Shown here: piece by piece, positions 1-8,034 of the stretch
Layout of the letters: every line of letters starts with the position of its first letter
Numbering within the stretch: position 1 is the first letter of the stretch
NCBI GenBank assembly: GCA_002816585.1
Contig: MUCT01000045.1
Coordinates: forward strand, 62,001 to 126,000
Source of the DNA: SAR202 cluster bacterium Io17-Chloro-G6
GTDB lineage: Bacteria; Chloroflexota; Dehalococcoidia; UBA3495
DNA: 64,000 nt
Direction of reading: 5' to 3'
The notes under the pieces: generated by a model
Database searches by the model: none
What the model was told of the DNA's origin: nothing
The model's input: only the letters and a program-made list of their open reading frames with translations
Program-made: the position numbers and the translations under genes

Positions 1-524
1 GTTTCAGCTTGGTGCCCTATTTGGTGGAAGATGCCGGGTTGTCCATCGCCGCCGCCGCCGGGGTATTGAGTCTCGGCACTTTCCTGGCGGTGGCCAACCT
101 GGTCTGGGGCTACCTGGCGGACCGAATTACGCCCCGCCGATGTCTGATTTTTATGATGGTTGGGGCAGGTGGGATGACGGCGTTCTTGATCGGGGTGAAT
201 TCTCTGGCGGCCGCGCTGATTTTCGCCCTGGTTTGGGGAGTATTTTCCGGGGGTCTTGGGTCGCTGGAGAACATGGTGCTAGCCGAATATTTTGGCCGCG
301 GTTCGTACGGCACGATCCTGGGTTACTTTTCGCCGATGCAGATGATTGCCTTGGGTCTGGGACCGGCCCTGGCCTCAACGGTCAGATCGGTGGCTGGCAA
401 CTACGATGTTCTATACGGCGCCATGATGGCGGCCTATCTCATCTCGGCGGTACTGATGTACGTTGCCCGGCCTCCCCGGCGTCCGATACGCGAGCCCGCC
501 GAATCCGTTTCCTCCAGCGGCTAG
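1..524 (+). CDS. MFS transporter, C-terminal part (5' end outside window)
   Basis: The reading frame is open from the first bases of the window, so this is the C-terminal half of a larger protein. About 172 residues remain. They form roughly five to six hydrophobic helices. A short charged loop with GYLADRITPRR resembles the conserved cytoplasmic loop of the major facilitator superfamily between helices. The protein ends in a short hydrophilic Arg/Ser-rich tail. The role is presumably uptake or efflux of a small organic solute across the inner membrane; substrate unknown. The TTG at position 9 is unlikely to be the true start because coding continues upstream of it. Confidence 0.8.
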   Translation, partial: FSLVPYLVEDAGLSIAAAAGVLSLGTFLAVANLVWGYLADRITPRRCLIFMMVGAGGMTAFLIGVNSLAAALIFALVWGVFSGGLGSLENMVLAEYFGRGSYGTILGYFSPMQMIALGLGPALASTVRSVAGNYDVLYGAMMAAYLISAVLMYVARPPRRPIREPAESVSSSG

Positions 525-576
525 AGCCAACCAAACGTCAGGCGTGTAAAATACACGCAACTGCCGAGACCGGGAG

Positions 577-1432
577 ATGGTTATCTTCATTGTGAGCCAG
601 CCAATGTTGTTCCAGGTAATTGGGATCATCGTAGGCATTTTGGTCACAATTGTGGCTGGATATTTGGGAATAGCAGCTACTCGTGGTTTGCCGCCATTCT
701 TGCCTGTGCCAATATCCAGTGTACCGGCGACAGTCATCCGGTCTGAACGTACGGCCCCGCCGACGCCAACGCCTGCAACAATCTTCATTCCAACCCTGGT
801 TCTGACACCAGCTGCCACGTCCACTCTGCCGCCGACACCAACGCCTCCCCCTAAGGCGATACCGACGCCACCGGGAACTTCTATATCATCGAGATTAGTC
901 ACATCAACGCCTGGACCTATCTGAGAATTTACCCACGCTGGTGCCACCGCCAACCCCCACATCAACGCCGGTACTCACGCCAACACCCGCGCCTGCCCCT
1001 ACGCCTTTACCCCCGCCGACCCCAATGTCAGTACTTCCGAACCCTAGTCCGACTCCAGCGGGTCTGCCCGACGGCACGGTGGCCAACGACATTCCTGGGA
1101 CGCCACTGGCCCTGGGGGCTAAGGTATCCTCAATGGTCGACGTAAACACCAAGCGGTGGGACGTGTACGCGTTGGGCCTGACCGCTGGGCAGGAGGTGCA
1201 ATTCCGTGTGAATGGGAGGGGCGGCTATGATGATTACGTGTGGCCCATCCTGGCCGATCCCGGCTCCACCTCCTTCTTGACGGACTCGACGACCCAGGCC
1301 TTCTCCGACAACACCAAATCTGACGATCCATGGGCACGGAACTTCGTGCCGGCGGTCTCGGGCACCTATTGCCTGGCAATCAAGGCGCGGAAGACCGGCC
1401 AGGCCTACACGCTTTTGGTCACCACCACCTAA
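577..1432 (+). pseudogene. Membrane-anchored Pro/Thr-rich protein with PPC-like domain, frameshifted
   Basis: Two consecutive frames read as one protein. 577-924 gives a single N-terminal membrane helix (about residues 8-30) followed by a Thr-Pro linker. The next frame, open through 905-1432, continues the same Thr-Pro linker and then gives a beta-rich domain with a WDVYALGLTAGQEVQF motif and a C-terminal AYTLLVTTT strand. That pattern resembles pre-peptidase C-terminal (PPC) domains of secreted proteins. The frame changes by one base near 915-922, inside the linker. Likely role: cell-surface protein whose folded domain is held away from the membrane by the linker. It may be a decayed gene or an intact gene with a sequencing indel; there is no homopolymer at the junction. 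Confidence 0.55.
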
Positions 1433-1463
1433 TGAGTTCGCTTGGTGGTTACCGTCCATTTTT

Positions 1464-1796
1464 TTGCCAGAGGCTATCAGGACCGAACGCGAGTCGCGGG
1501 GTATACGACCCCTGATGGAGCGGGTCATCGCTCTTCAGGAGCAAACCGATGCCCAGCCGGTTTCAGCGCCCGCTTACCCGGATGGGCTAACCCAACGAGA
1601 GGTGGAGGTGCTCCGCTTAGTGGCTACCCGAAAGACCTACCGGGAGACTGCCGAAGAGCTGTTCATTAGCGTGGCGACGGTGAGCACTTACGTGAGAAAT
1701 CTGCTCAATAAGACCGGAGTCGCCAACCGCACTGGGGCCACGGCCTACGCCGTCCGGCGGGGACTGGCGGGCGACGAGAGATCAGATGCTGGATAG
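1464..1796 (+). CDS. Stand-alone LuxR-type helix-turn-helix protein
   Basis: About residues 45-105 form a LuxR/FixJ C-terminal DNA-binding domain: LTQREVEVLRLVATRKTYRE, then ETAEELFISVATVSTYVRN as the recognition helix region, then NKTGVANRTGATAYAVRRG. LuxR regulators normally carry a receiver, PAS or autoinducer domain before this HTH, but only about 40 unremarkable residues precede it here. The assigned start is a TTG; an ATG occurs at 1515. It could be a small orphan regulator or the C-terminal remnant of a larger one such as a MalT-like or cyclase-HTH protein. It starts about 30 bp after the preceding frameshifted gene. Confidence 0.7.
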   Translation: MPEAIRTERESRGIRPLMERVIALQEQTDAQPVSAPAYPDGLTQREVEVLRLVATRKTYRETAEELFISVATVSTYVRNLLNKTGVANRTGATAYAVRRGLAGDERSDAG

Positions 1797-1797
1797 C

Positions 1798-2646
1798 CTA
1801 GTTCATCTCCGAGCCGCCGGACACGCTGATGGACAGGCCGGTAACGTAGTCAGACTCGGCGGAGGCTAGGAATGCCGCCATCCGCGCGATGTCGTCGCCC
1901 TGAGCGATGCGGCCCATGGGTACCCGGAACGCCCGCTCCCGGACCATGTCGGCCCGGTACTCCTCCCCTGACTCTCCCTCAGGGGCCAAGGCCCTGGCGA
2001 TGAAATCCACTCGCTCGGTGTCCACCAGTCCGGGACAGATGGCGTTGACGTTGATCCTGTTTACAGCCATCTCCTGGGCCATGGCCTGGGTGAAGCCGAT
2101 GACCGCGAACTTAGAGGCGCAATAGGCGGCGTACCGGGCGATGCCTCGCTTGCCGGCGCCGGAAGCTATGTTGATGATCTTGCCGCCGCCCCCCCGGTTG
2201 ACCATGTGGGTCGCCACGGCCTTGGATACCAGATAGGTGCCCCGCACGTTAACCCGCTGCACCTCGTCGAAGGCCTCTTCCTCCAGTTCCAGCACCGGCA
2301 CGCGGTCCTTGCCCGGCCTGGAGCCGGCGTTGTTCACCACGATGTCGATGCGCCCGAATCGGTCCAGCGACTTGGCCACCATATCGGCCACCTGGGCACC
2401 GTCGGAGACATCCGAGAAGAGGCCGAGGGCCTGGAGGCCTTTGGACTCGATCTCCTCTACCACGCTATTTAACCCGGTCCAACCCGCTTGCCGGTCCTCG
2501 GCACGAATCGCCGTCGCGCTGGCTTCAATGTCGGTTACAACCAGGTTGGCCCCTTCTTCGGCCAGACGCAGGGCGATGCTCCGGCCGATGCCGTGCCGCC
2601 CGCCCGCCCCGGTTACCAGGGCAATTTTGCCATTCAGGTCATACAT
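1798..2646 (-). CDS. SDR family NAD(P)-dependent oxidoreductase
   Basis: A 282-residue short-chain dehydrogenase/reductase with a Rossmann fold. The cofactor glycine motif TGAGGRHGIG is at about residues 13-22, NNAG near 107, and the catalytic Tyr-x3-Lys as YAAYCASK near 174-181. Asp in VVTDIE after beta-2 suggests preference for NAD. It is slightly longer than the usual 250 residues because of an insertion (residues 42-60) before the second helix. Substrate is not evident; it is probably a secondary alcohol or a 3-hydroxyacyl compound. It lies convergent to the LuxR-type gene, whose stop is only 1-2 bp away, and is divergent from nothing immediate. Confidence 0.9.
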   Translation of the reverse strand: MYDLNGKIALVTGAGGRHGIGRSIALRLAEEGANLVVTDIEASATAIRAEDRQAGWTGLNSVVEEIESKGLQALGLFSDVSDGAQVADMVAKSLDRFGRIDIVVNNAGSRPGKDRVPVLELEEEAFDEVQRVNVRGTYLVSKAVATHMVNRGGGGKIINIASGAGKRGIARYAAYCASKFAVIGFTQAMAQEMAVNRINVNAICPGLVDTERVDFIARALAPEGESGEEYRADMVRERAFRVPMGRIAQGDDIARMAAFLASAESDYVTGLSISVSGGSEMN

Positions 2647-2749
2647 GATTTATCTTCCTCTCTATCGTAAAGAGCTGGGGCATGATGCTGAGAAAGCTAA
2701 TGCAGTTTAGCGAATGGGGCCGGGGTGTGCCAGTCGAATGCCTGTCTAG

Positions 2750-3616
2750 CTATTCGGAGGCAAGAGAAACGGTGCGCCGGAACTGCCAGACCATTCCCTT
2801 GCTGGGGGAGAACAAGAGCGCCGCCAGGAACATGCCGGTGGCGACGACCACGATGCTGGGCCCGGTGGGAAGGTCGGCGTGGAAGGACAGGTAGAGTCCG
2901 GCTACGGTGGCCGCCAGCCCGGTAAGCACGCTGTAGGCCATGATCCCCGGAAGCCGGCGGGCCATCAGCGTCGCGGTGGCGGCAGGAGTGACCAACAACG
3001 CCAGCACCAATACGATGCCCACCGCCTTTAGTGAGGCCACGGTAGTGATGCCCACCAGCAGGGGCAGCAGGTATTGGATGAAACGCACCGGGATGCCTGA
3101 AGCCGCCGACATGGTGGCGTCGTAGGCAGTGAACAAAAGCTCTTTGTATAGGGCGGTGATTGCCAGCAAGACACCTCCGGCGACACTGCCGATCAGCGCG
3201 ACCTCCCCCCAGGAGACGCCCAAAACGTTGCCGAACAGCAGCCCGAACAAGTCGGCGGTGTAGTTGCTGACCCGGCTCATCAAGATGATTCCCACGGCGA
3301 ATCCGCTGGCGAAGATTATCCCGATGGCGGTGTCTAGCCGCAGGTTAGTCCGGCGGCTGATGAAGGTGATGGTCAAAGATGCGGGCACCGCCCAGGCGAA
3401 GGCCCCCCAGAATATGCTGCCGCCGAAGAAATAGGCCACCGACATTCCGGCCAGGGACGAGTGGGCCACCGCGTCGCCCATGAAGGCCATGCCCCGCAGC
3501 ACCACGAACACGCCGACCACCGAACAGACCAGAGCGGCAAATGCGGCGGCCAGCAATGCCCGCTGCATGAAGCCGAATTCCCAGGGTTCGCGGATAGCGT
3601 CTATCACGTCCAGCAC
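2750..3616 (-). CDS. znuB: Zinc/manganese ABC transporter permease
   Basis: A 288-residue polytopic protein of the ABC-3 (ZnuB/TroC/MntB) family, with about eight to nine hydrophobic segments along its length. Conserved features include the early FVVLRGMAFMGDAVAHSSLAG region, typical of this family, and a PATATLMARRLP stretch near residue 215. It forms the membrane channel of a high-affinity divalent metal importer. It is the last gene of a minus-strand operon after the metal regulator, binding protein and ATPase. It starts only 7 bp after the ATPase stop, indicating co-transcription. Zinc versus manganese cannot be decided from sequence alone. Confidence 0.9.
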   Translation of the reverse strand: MLDVIDAIREPWEFGFMQRALLAAAFAALVCSVVGVFVVLRGMAFMGDAVAHSSLAGMSVAYFFGGSIFWGAFAWAVPASLTITFISRRTNLRLDTAIGIIFASGFAVGIILMSRVSNYTADLFGLLFGNVLGVSWGEVALIGSVAGGVLLAITALYKELLFTAYDATMSAASGIPVRFIQYLLPLLVGITTVASLKAVGIVLVLALLVTPAATATLMARRLPGIMAYSVLTGLAATVAGLYLSFHADLPTGPSIVVVATGMFLAALLFSPSKGMVWQFRRTVSLASE

Positions 3617-3623
3617 GGCTCCC

Positions 3624-4508
3624 CTACTTTTCCGACTCCGGTGCTGGCGGGGTTCTCGGGGTTGTTGAAAAAGACCCGTTTACCGGAGACCCGGCTGTGC
3701 CGGCGTGGGTGTGGTGTTGGTAGGCGTAGGCCTGGCCGTCCAGATGCACCATGAGCAGATGGGTGCCAAAGGTGTCTCCCAGGACCTGCTCGGTCAGAAC
3801 ATCGGAGGGCTTGCCGAAGGCGATCAGCCGACGGTTGAGGCAGGCCGCCTTGTCGCAGCGTTGCGACACACAAGACAAGTCGTGGGTGCTGAGCACAACT
3901 GTGGCGCCATTGGAGCGCAGCTCGTCAAAGAGGTCTAGAAGTTGGTGCTGCGCCGTGGCGTCCAGGCCTGCCATCGGCTCGTCCAAGAGCAGAAGTTTCG
4001 GATTGTGGGCCATGGCCCGGGCCAGGAGCACCCGCCGCCTTTGGCCTCCGGACAGTTCGCCGATCAGCCTTTCCCTCAGATCGAATATCTTGACTAATTC
4101 CAGGGCGGCGTCGGCAGCCTCCCGGTCCTCCTTAGTGGTCCTCCGGAACAGACCGCGGCGTGAGTAGCGGCCCATGAGTGCTACGTCGGCCACGGTCACC
4201 GGGAAGTCCCAGTCAACCAACTCCGTCTGCGGCGTGTAGCCCACCAGGTGGCGTTCGGTAGGGCCATTGCGACCCAGAACCGACACCTCGCCCTTTAGCG
4301 GCTTTACCAAACCCAATACGGTCTTGATAAGCGTTGATTTCCCGGAGCCATTGGGCCCGATGATGCCCACCATATCACCGGGTTGGACCTGGAAGTTGAC
4401 TGCCTCCAAGACCGGTTTGCCGTCGTAGCCGGCCCACAGGTTGCGGACCGCCAGAGCCGGCCCGGCGCCTTCTTTATTTTGGGATTTTTCCTTGATGTCT
4501 GTCTTCAT
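3624..4508 (-). CDS. znuC: Zinc/manganese ABC transporter ATP-binding protein
   Basis: A 294-residue ABC ATPase. Walker A is GPNGSGKST (about residues 51-59), the signature LSGGQRRRV near 153, Walker B LLLLDEPMAGLD near 172-183, and the switch His is in STHDLS near 208. It energises the adjacent ABC-3 permease. Members of the family usually end near residue 250. Here an extra tail of about 45 residues begins with a His-containing segment (AYAYQHHTHAG) and is then rich in Pro, Ser and Thr. A metal-sensing or chaperone role for that tail is only a guess. The gene follows the binding-protein gene by 21 bp. Confidence 0.92.
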   Translation of the reverse strand: MKTDIKEKSQNKEGAGPALAVRNLWAGYDGKPVLEAVNFQVQPGDMVGIIGPNGSGKSTLIKTVLGLVKPLKGEVSVLGRNGPTERHLVGYTPQTELVDWDFPVTVADVALMGRYSRRGLFRRTTKEDREAADAALELVKIFDLRERLIGELSGGQRRRVLLARAMAHNPKLLLLDEPMAGLDATAQHQLLDLFDELRSNGATVVLSTHDLSCVSQRCDKAACLNRRLIAFGKPSDVLTEQVLGDTFGTHLLMVHLDGQAYAYQHHTHAGTAGSPVNGSFSTTPRTPPAPESEK

Positions 4509-4529
4509 GGGTCTTTGGTCTATCCCTGT

Positions 4530-5456
4530 TTATCTGAGGAGCCGGGCCAGGGTATTGGCGTTGAAGAGCATCATGTCGATATAGCTGGTCACGTTTCCGT
4601 CCAAAACGTCGGAATAGATGGTCCCGACTTCGATGCCTGCCTCATGAGCTGAATTCTCCAGAATGTCGGAACGAAACTGGGGCTCGGCGAAGACCGCAGG
4701 TATGCCTTGTTCTCGAACCTGCTCCAGCATTTCGACCACCCGGCCGGGAGAAATCTGGCTGCCGTCGCTGGCGACAAAGGCGGATGCCTCCCAACCATAG
4801 CGCTGGGCGAAGTGCCCAAAGGCGTCGTGGAATGTGATCAATCGACGGCGTGCTGGGTCGACCGTGTCTAGCATGCTGGCGATGTCGAAGTCCAGTTTGG
4901 CCAAGTCCTTTTTGTACGAATCGAAATTTACCTGGTAATCCAAGGAATTCTCCGGGTCCGCTTTGATTAATCCGTCCCTGATCTCCTCTATGTAGTTCTC
5001 GGTGAATATTGGGTTCTGCCAAAAATGAGGGTCGGTGCCTCCAGTCTTCAACAGCGGGGCGGCGGCCACCACCCGCACTGCATCATCGGAGAGCGAACCT
5101 TGGATCAACGGGTTTAGGAATCCGTCCAGATCGCCGCCGTTGGAGACCACTAGGTCGGCACGGTTGATGGCCACGCTGTCGGCCGGAGTGCTTTGGAACG
5201 AATGCACGTCGGCTCCCGCAGGCACCAGAGCCGTCACCTCCACCAGATCACCTCCTACATTCCTCGCCAAGTCCGCCAGTAAAGCGGTCGTCGTCACCAC
5301 CGCCAGCTGGTTCGCGCTGGGCGTAGCGGCCGCCTGGGAATAGCCGCAGGCCAAAGCGAGGAGGAGCAATCCAATCACTGCCGGGAAGGCCAAGATTGTT
5401 CTGGATGGGCTGAGTTTATTCGCCCGGCGCCTCCTGGTAATTAGACTTAGTATCAA
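4530..5456 (-). CDS. znuA: Metal ABC transporter substrate-binding lipoprotein (ZnuA/TroA type)
   Basis: A periplasmic/cell-surface metal-binding protein of the SBP-9 cluster. After a basic segment (ITRRRRANK) and hydrophobic core comes a lipobox LLALAC, so it is probably a lipoprotein. Likely metal ligands are the His residues in DVHSFQ, DPHFWQNP and FHDAFGHF and an acidic residue near the C terminus (YSDVLDG). There is no long His-rich loop of the Escherichia coli ZnuA kind. The start is uncertain. No ATG lies upstream of the lipobox; the frame is open to a TTG at 5564, which would overlap the regulator gene. I chose the TTG at 5456; TTG 5393 is also possible. First transporter gene after the regulator. 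Confidence 0.85.
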   Translation of the reverse strand: MILSLITRRRRANKLSPSRTILAFPAVIGLLLLALACGYSQAAATPSANQLAVVTTTALLADLARNVGGDLVEVTALVPAGADVHSFQSTPADSVAINRADLVVSNGGDLDGFLNPLIQGSLSDDAVRVVAAAPLLKTGGTDPHFWQNPIFTENYIEEIRDGLIKADPENSLDYQVNFDSYKKDLAKLDFDIASMLDTVDPARRRLITFHDAFGHFAQRYGWEASAFVASDGSQISPGRVVEMLEQVREQGIPAVFAEPQFRSDILENSAHEAGIEVGTIYSDVLDGNVTSYIDMMLFNANTLARLLR

Positions 5457-5457
5457 T
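5439..5457 (-). promoter_or_regulatory. Putative Fur/Zur-family operator, copy 2
   Basis: Read on the minus strand: ATTGATACTAAGTCTAATT. It shares GATACT-N3-TCT followed by an A/T-rich end with two other sites at 5468-5486 and 5969-5987. It lies directly upstream of the coding part of the metal-binding protein gene and overlaps the 5' end of the assigned CDS. Binding by the adjacent Fur-family regulator is inferred. Confidence 0.5.
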
Positions 5458-5467
5458 TCGAGAAAGT

Positions 5468-5486
5468 ATTGAGATGAAGTATCAAT
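5468..5486 (-). promoter_or_regulatory. Putative Fur/Zur-family operator, copy 1
   Basis: Read on the minus strand: ATTGATACTTCATCTCAAT, an imperfect palindrome with ATTGA/TCAAT ends. It sits in the gap between the regulator stop (5504) and znuA, about 10 bp from copy 2. Two sites in this short gap fit metal-dependent repression of znuACB. Confidence 0.55.
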
Positions 5487-5503
5487 TAGGGCAAAAAAAG
5501 AGA

Positions 5504-5947
5504 CTAGACCGCCGTTAGTTCTCCAGTGGTGCACGGCCGGCAGCGTCCGTACACCTCGAGCCAATGGCCGCTTAGTTCAAAACCGTGGCTGGCCGAAGTC
5601 TGTTGCAGCAATGCTTCGATATCGCAGCCGAGCAGGTCTTGGGAGGAGCCGCATTCAACGCACAAAAGGTGATGGTGGTGGCCCTTGTGGCTCAACTGGT
5701 AATGGAGATTTCCATCTTCCAGCAGCACGCGGCAAACCACGCCCGTTTCCACCAGCAGCTTCAGGGACCGGAAGATGGTGGCTCGTCCCAGAGAAGGCAG
5801 TTGCTCGCGTAGTTCTTCGGCGGTGAAGTGATTTTCCTGGTTAGCGATGGCCTGCGCCACCGCCCGCCGGGGCGAGGTGGAACGGTAGCCCTGCTCTTCC
5901 AGGGTCTCCAACAATTGTTCGGCCAGGGCGTTTACCCGCTTCCGCAT
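5504..5947 (-). CDS. zur: Fur-family metal-responsive transcriptional regulator (Zur-like)
   Basis: A 147-residue Fur-family protein. The N-terminal winged helix includes YRSTSPRRAVAQAI and the recognition region LPSLGRATIFRSLKLL (about residues 50-65). The dimerisation domain has the family HHHH motif (SHKGHHHHLLC, near 86-96), CVEC near 96-99 and CRPC near 135-138, so a structural zinc site is present. It is first in an operon with znuACB-type genes, so a zinc (Zur) or manganese (Mur) role is more likely than iron. An upstream promoter at 5997-6025 and an operator-like site between promoter and start suggest autoregulation. Confidence 0.88.
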   Translation of the reverse strand: MRKRVNALAEQLLETLEEQGYRSTSPRRAVAQAIANQENHFTAEELREQLPSLGRATIFRSLKLLVETGVVCRVLLEDGNLHYQLSHKGHHHHLLCVECGSSQDLLGCDIEALLQQTSASHGFELSGHWLEVYGRCRPCTTGELTAV

Positions 5948-5968
5948 CTGGTCCTTTGTTCGGTCGCT

Positions 5969-5987
5969 AATGAGACCAAGTATCTAT
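5969..5987 (-). promoter_or_regulatory. Putative Fur/Zur-family operator, copy 3
   Basis: Read on the minus strand: ATAGATACTTGGTCTCATT, matching the two sites upstream of znuA at GATACT-N3-TCT. It lies just downstream of the predicted transcription start of the regulator gene, a position suited to blocking transcription. Confidence 0.55.
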
Positions 5988-5996
5988 TGGAGTTTG

Positions 5997-6025
5997 ACTC
6001 TATCATAGGAGGATTCGGGAGTCAA
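5997..6025 (-). promoter_or_regulatory. Sigma-70-type promoter of the zur operon
   Basis: On the minus strand TTGACT (6020-6025), 17 bp, TAGAGT (5997-6002), with TG one base before the -10 hexamer. The predicted start near 5990 is followed at once by operator copy 3. The same TAGAGT hexamer and spacing are used at rnpB. Confidence 0.65.
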
Positions 6026-6056
6026 TTTGGACAGTGGGGTGGGCCTGAAAGAAGGC

Positions 6057-6971
6057 CTATTCCAGGTGCCAGGTGTCCCCGGCCGGCGGCCAAGGGTTGT
6101 CCTCCGCCAGCACCTGGGACAGTTGGGTGAAGACTCCTTTCATGCCGGCGGGATGGAGCCAGATGCTGTTGAAGCCCAGGTTCACGTAGTTGGATGTCAC
6201 CCGCGACGAGGTGTAGCGGGCCTCTTGTCCCTTTAGGTACTCGTCCATGGCCAAAGAGTCGTCAATCTCGTAGATCGTCAGGTAGATGCCCTCACCGTAC
6301 CGCTCCAAGAACCGGGCCGAGGGTACGTCGCTACCCGTGGGCTGGGCCAGTTCGATGAACGTGTCCTTACCGCCCACCGGCAATACGGCTATCTCCAGGT
6401 CGGTGAAGCTAACTTGAAAGCGCTTCGTTGCGGTTATACCAAACATATTTTCCCAGCGGTTCACCGCGTCGTCGAGGTCCCGGACCAACACCGCCATCTG
6501 GCGCAACTGTTTGGTCATGGGGCGCTGTTGCAGGGATTGCCAATCCGGGCCTGCGGCGGGCCAAGGGTTACTGCCTCCAGTGACTTCAATGATCTCGAGC
6601 AATGCGCCATTCGCCGATGACGGATGTATAAAGGCGTGGCGGTAGTCGCCATTTACCGGTTCTTCCGATAGCCGGACGTCCATGGACTTCAGATGGGGGA
6701 TAAGCCGGTCGAACTCGCGGGTCTCGAAGATCAGCATGTATGGAGTTTCGCCGCGCCGTTCCAGGTACCGGGCGGCGGAGGAATCGGCGGCGGTTGGTTG
6801 CAGCAGTTCGATAAAGGTGCCGTTGCCCGCCGGAAGGACGGCATTATTCAGACCGTAGTGGCTCAAGTCCTCGGTGTGGCAGGTTTCCATGCCCAGATAC
6901 CGGCGATACAGTTCTTTGGCGTCCTCCAGGTCCCTGACCAGGAAAGCCACTTGGCGCAGCCGTTCCAGCAT
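6057..6971 (-). CDS. Tandem VOC (glyoxalase/epimerase-like) domain protein
   Basis: A 304-residue protein made of two vicinal-oxygen-chelate modules. Each begins with RQ(V/M)A(F/V)LVRDL (residues 6-15 and about 157-167) and each has a FIELxQPT strand (near 53-60 and 208-215) with a conserved Glu suited to metal binding. The two halves are clearly duplicated. The family includes methylmalonyl-CoA epimerases and extradiol dioxygenases. Placement after two hot-dog dehydratase genes suggests a CoA-thioester or related small-molecule substrate, but this is inference. It is last in a minus-strand run that begins with the PHP gene. Confidence 0.85.
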   Translation of the reverse strand: MLERLRQVAFLVRDLEDAKELYRRYLGMETCHTEDLSHYGLNNAVLPAGNGTFIELLQPTAADSSAARYLERRGETPYMLIFETREFDRLIPHLKSMDVRLSEEPVNGDYRHAFIHPSSANGALLEIIEVTGGSNPWPAAGPDWQSLQQRPMTKQLRQMAVLVRDLDDAVNRWENMFGITATKRFQVSFTDLEIAVLPVGGKDTFIELAQPTGSDVPSARFLERYGEGIYLTIYEIDDSLAMDEYLKGQEARYTSSRVTSNYVNLGFNSIWLHPAGMKGVFTQLSQVLAEDNPWPPAGDTWHLE

Positions 6972-7044
6972 TTATCCCCTCTGCCAATGTCGGATGGGAT
7001 GTTTGGTTGTGGTTAGTAGGCTTTATGAAAACGCGGTGAGCCGC

Positions 7045-7512
7045 CTAGCTCTGATTTAGAATTACTATGGCTTTGCCGCCCACGTAGCGCTCACCTTCGG
7101 CGCCGGTCATCAGAATGTCACATTCCGCCAACTGTTCACCTTCTTCTTCCCGAAGGTCGGTGATAGTTGCGGCCAGAGTCAGGACCCTGTTATGGGGCAC
7201 CGGCTGCCGGAACACCAGATCCAAGTCTTTGATGGAGCCGGGGCCGCCCCAGTCGGTTAGCAATTGGGCCATCATCGCCATGGTCATGATGCCGGGGACG
7301 ATCATGCCGGGCATGCCGGCCTTGGCCGCAACCTCGGAATCAGTGAAACGGTTGGGTGTGGGCGCGCCCCAAATTTCACAAAAATTAGCCACATCCTCGT
7401 CGGTGGCAACCTTCTCCACGGGGCCGACCTCGTCCCCCAGTTCTACTTCGTCGTGGTAGGGCAAAATTCCCCCGGTTGAATCCGAATATTCTTCCTCATC
7501 AATTCCAATCAC
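7045..7512 (-). CDS. MaoC-type hot-dog dehydratase subunit
   Basis: A 155-residue single hot-dog protein. The region ATPNRFTD then GMPGMIVPGIMTMAMMAQLL contains the pattern of MaoC/(R)-specific enoyl-CoA hydratases, where an Asp/Asn and a His usually catalyse water addition. Here the motif reads PTPNRFTD and no His follows at the usual place, so activity may depend on the partner subunit. It is the second of two adjacent hot-dog genes (60 bp gap). Such pairs form heterodimers equivalent to the fused two-domain dehydratases of fatty-acid or mycolic-acid-like pathways. Confidence 0.8.
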   Translation of the reverse strand: MIGIDEEEYSDSTGGILPYHDEVELGDEVGPVEKVATDEDVANFCEIWGAPTPNRFTDSEVAAKAGMPGMIVPGIMTMAMMAQLLTDWGGPGSIKDLDLVFRQPVPHNRVLTLAATITDLREEEGEQLAECDILMTGAEGERYVGGKAIVILNQS

Positions 7513-7572
7513 AAGATACCTGGTTCCGGTTATTTTACGACCATCCTCCGCTCAAATCGCGGCTGTGCCGCC

Positions 7573-8022
7573 TTACTCGCGTTTGGCGAATGACTCTTGG
7601 ACCTCGGCCACTACCAGGCCGTCCTGATTGCTGAATGTCGTTTCCCAAACGATGAACACCATGGTGCCGGAGCGCCCTGTCTTGGCGTAGACGTCTTTGA
7701 GGTGCGACGACGCGGTTAATTGGTCACCGGCGTAAACCGGGGCTTTGGGTTCGACGCGCTGGCCGGCGTGCATCTGGACCCGGCCGAACTTGACCTTCAC
7801 ATCGGGGAGCGAAACCTGGCGTACCAGAATGCAACACAAAGTCGGCGGCGCGATCCTACCCTGGAATCCTGCTTCCTTTGCCCCCTCATCGGAATGGAAT
7901 GCGGGTCCGGTTTCCCCGGTGCTGCTGTTGGCCCGGTCAATGATCTCGCTTGTGATCTCGAAGGGACCGGCCTTGTGTTCCACGCCGTATAATGACCGGT
8001 CGTAATCCAATTCCATGGCCAT
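7573..8022 (-). CDS. FAS1-like/MaoC N-terminal hot-dog dehydratase
   Basis: A 149-residue hot-dog protein resembling the N-terminal half of MaoC-like dehydratases (FAS1-like dehydratase domain): FEITSEIIDRANSSTG near residues 22-37, APPTLCCILVRQ near 58, and VEPKAPVYAGDQLTASSHLKDVYAKTGRSGTMVFIVWETTF towards the end, the last given here only as position (residues 91-132). It is probably the structural partner of the next gene. It begins 12 bp after the PHP gene stop, so it is co-transcribed. Likely substrate is a 3-hydroxyacyl or enoyl thioester. Confidence 0.78.
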   Translation of the reverse strand: MAMELDYDRSLYGVEHKAGPFEITSEIIDRANSSTGETGPAFHSDEGAKEAGFQGRIAPPTLCCILVRQVSLPDVKVKFGRVQMHAGQRVEPKAPVYAGDQLTASSHLKDVYAKTGRSGTMVFIVWETTFSNQDGLVVAEVQESFAKRE

Positions 8023-8034
8023 GGGTCTGTCTCC

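Noticed and set aside
411..1152. Long minus-strand frames rich in Gly, Val and Ala opposite the Thr-Pro linker
   Set aside because: They are the complement of the ACG/CCN-type repeats of the plus-strand linker and have no ribosome site or family resemblance.
5457..5564. Upstream extension of the znuA frame to TTG 5564
   Set aside because: It would overlap the regulator gene by 61 bp and cover operator-like sites; no ribosome site.
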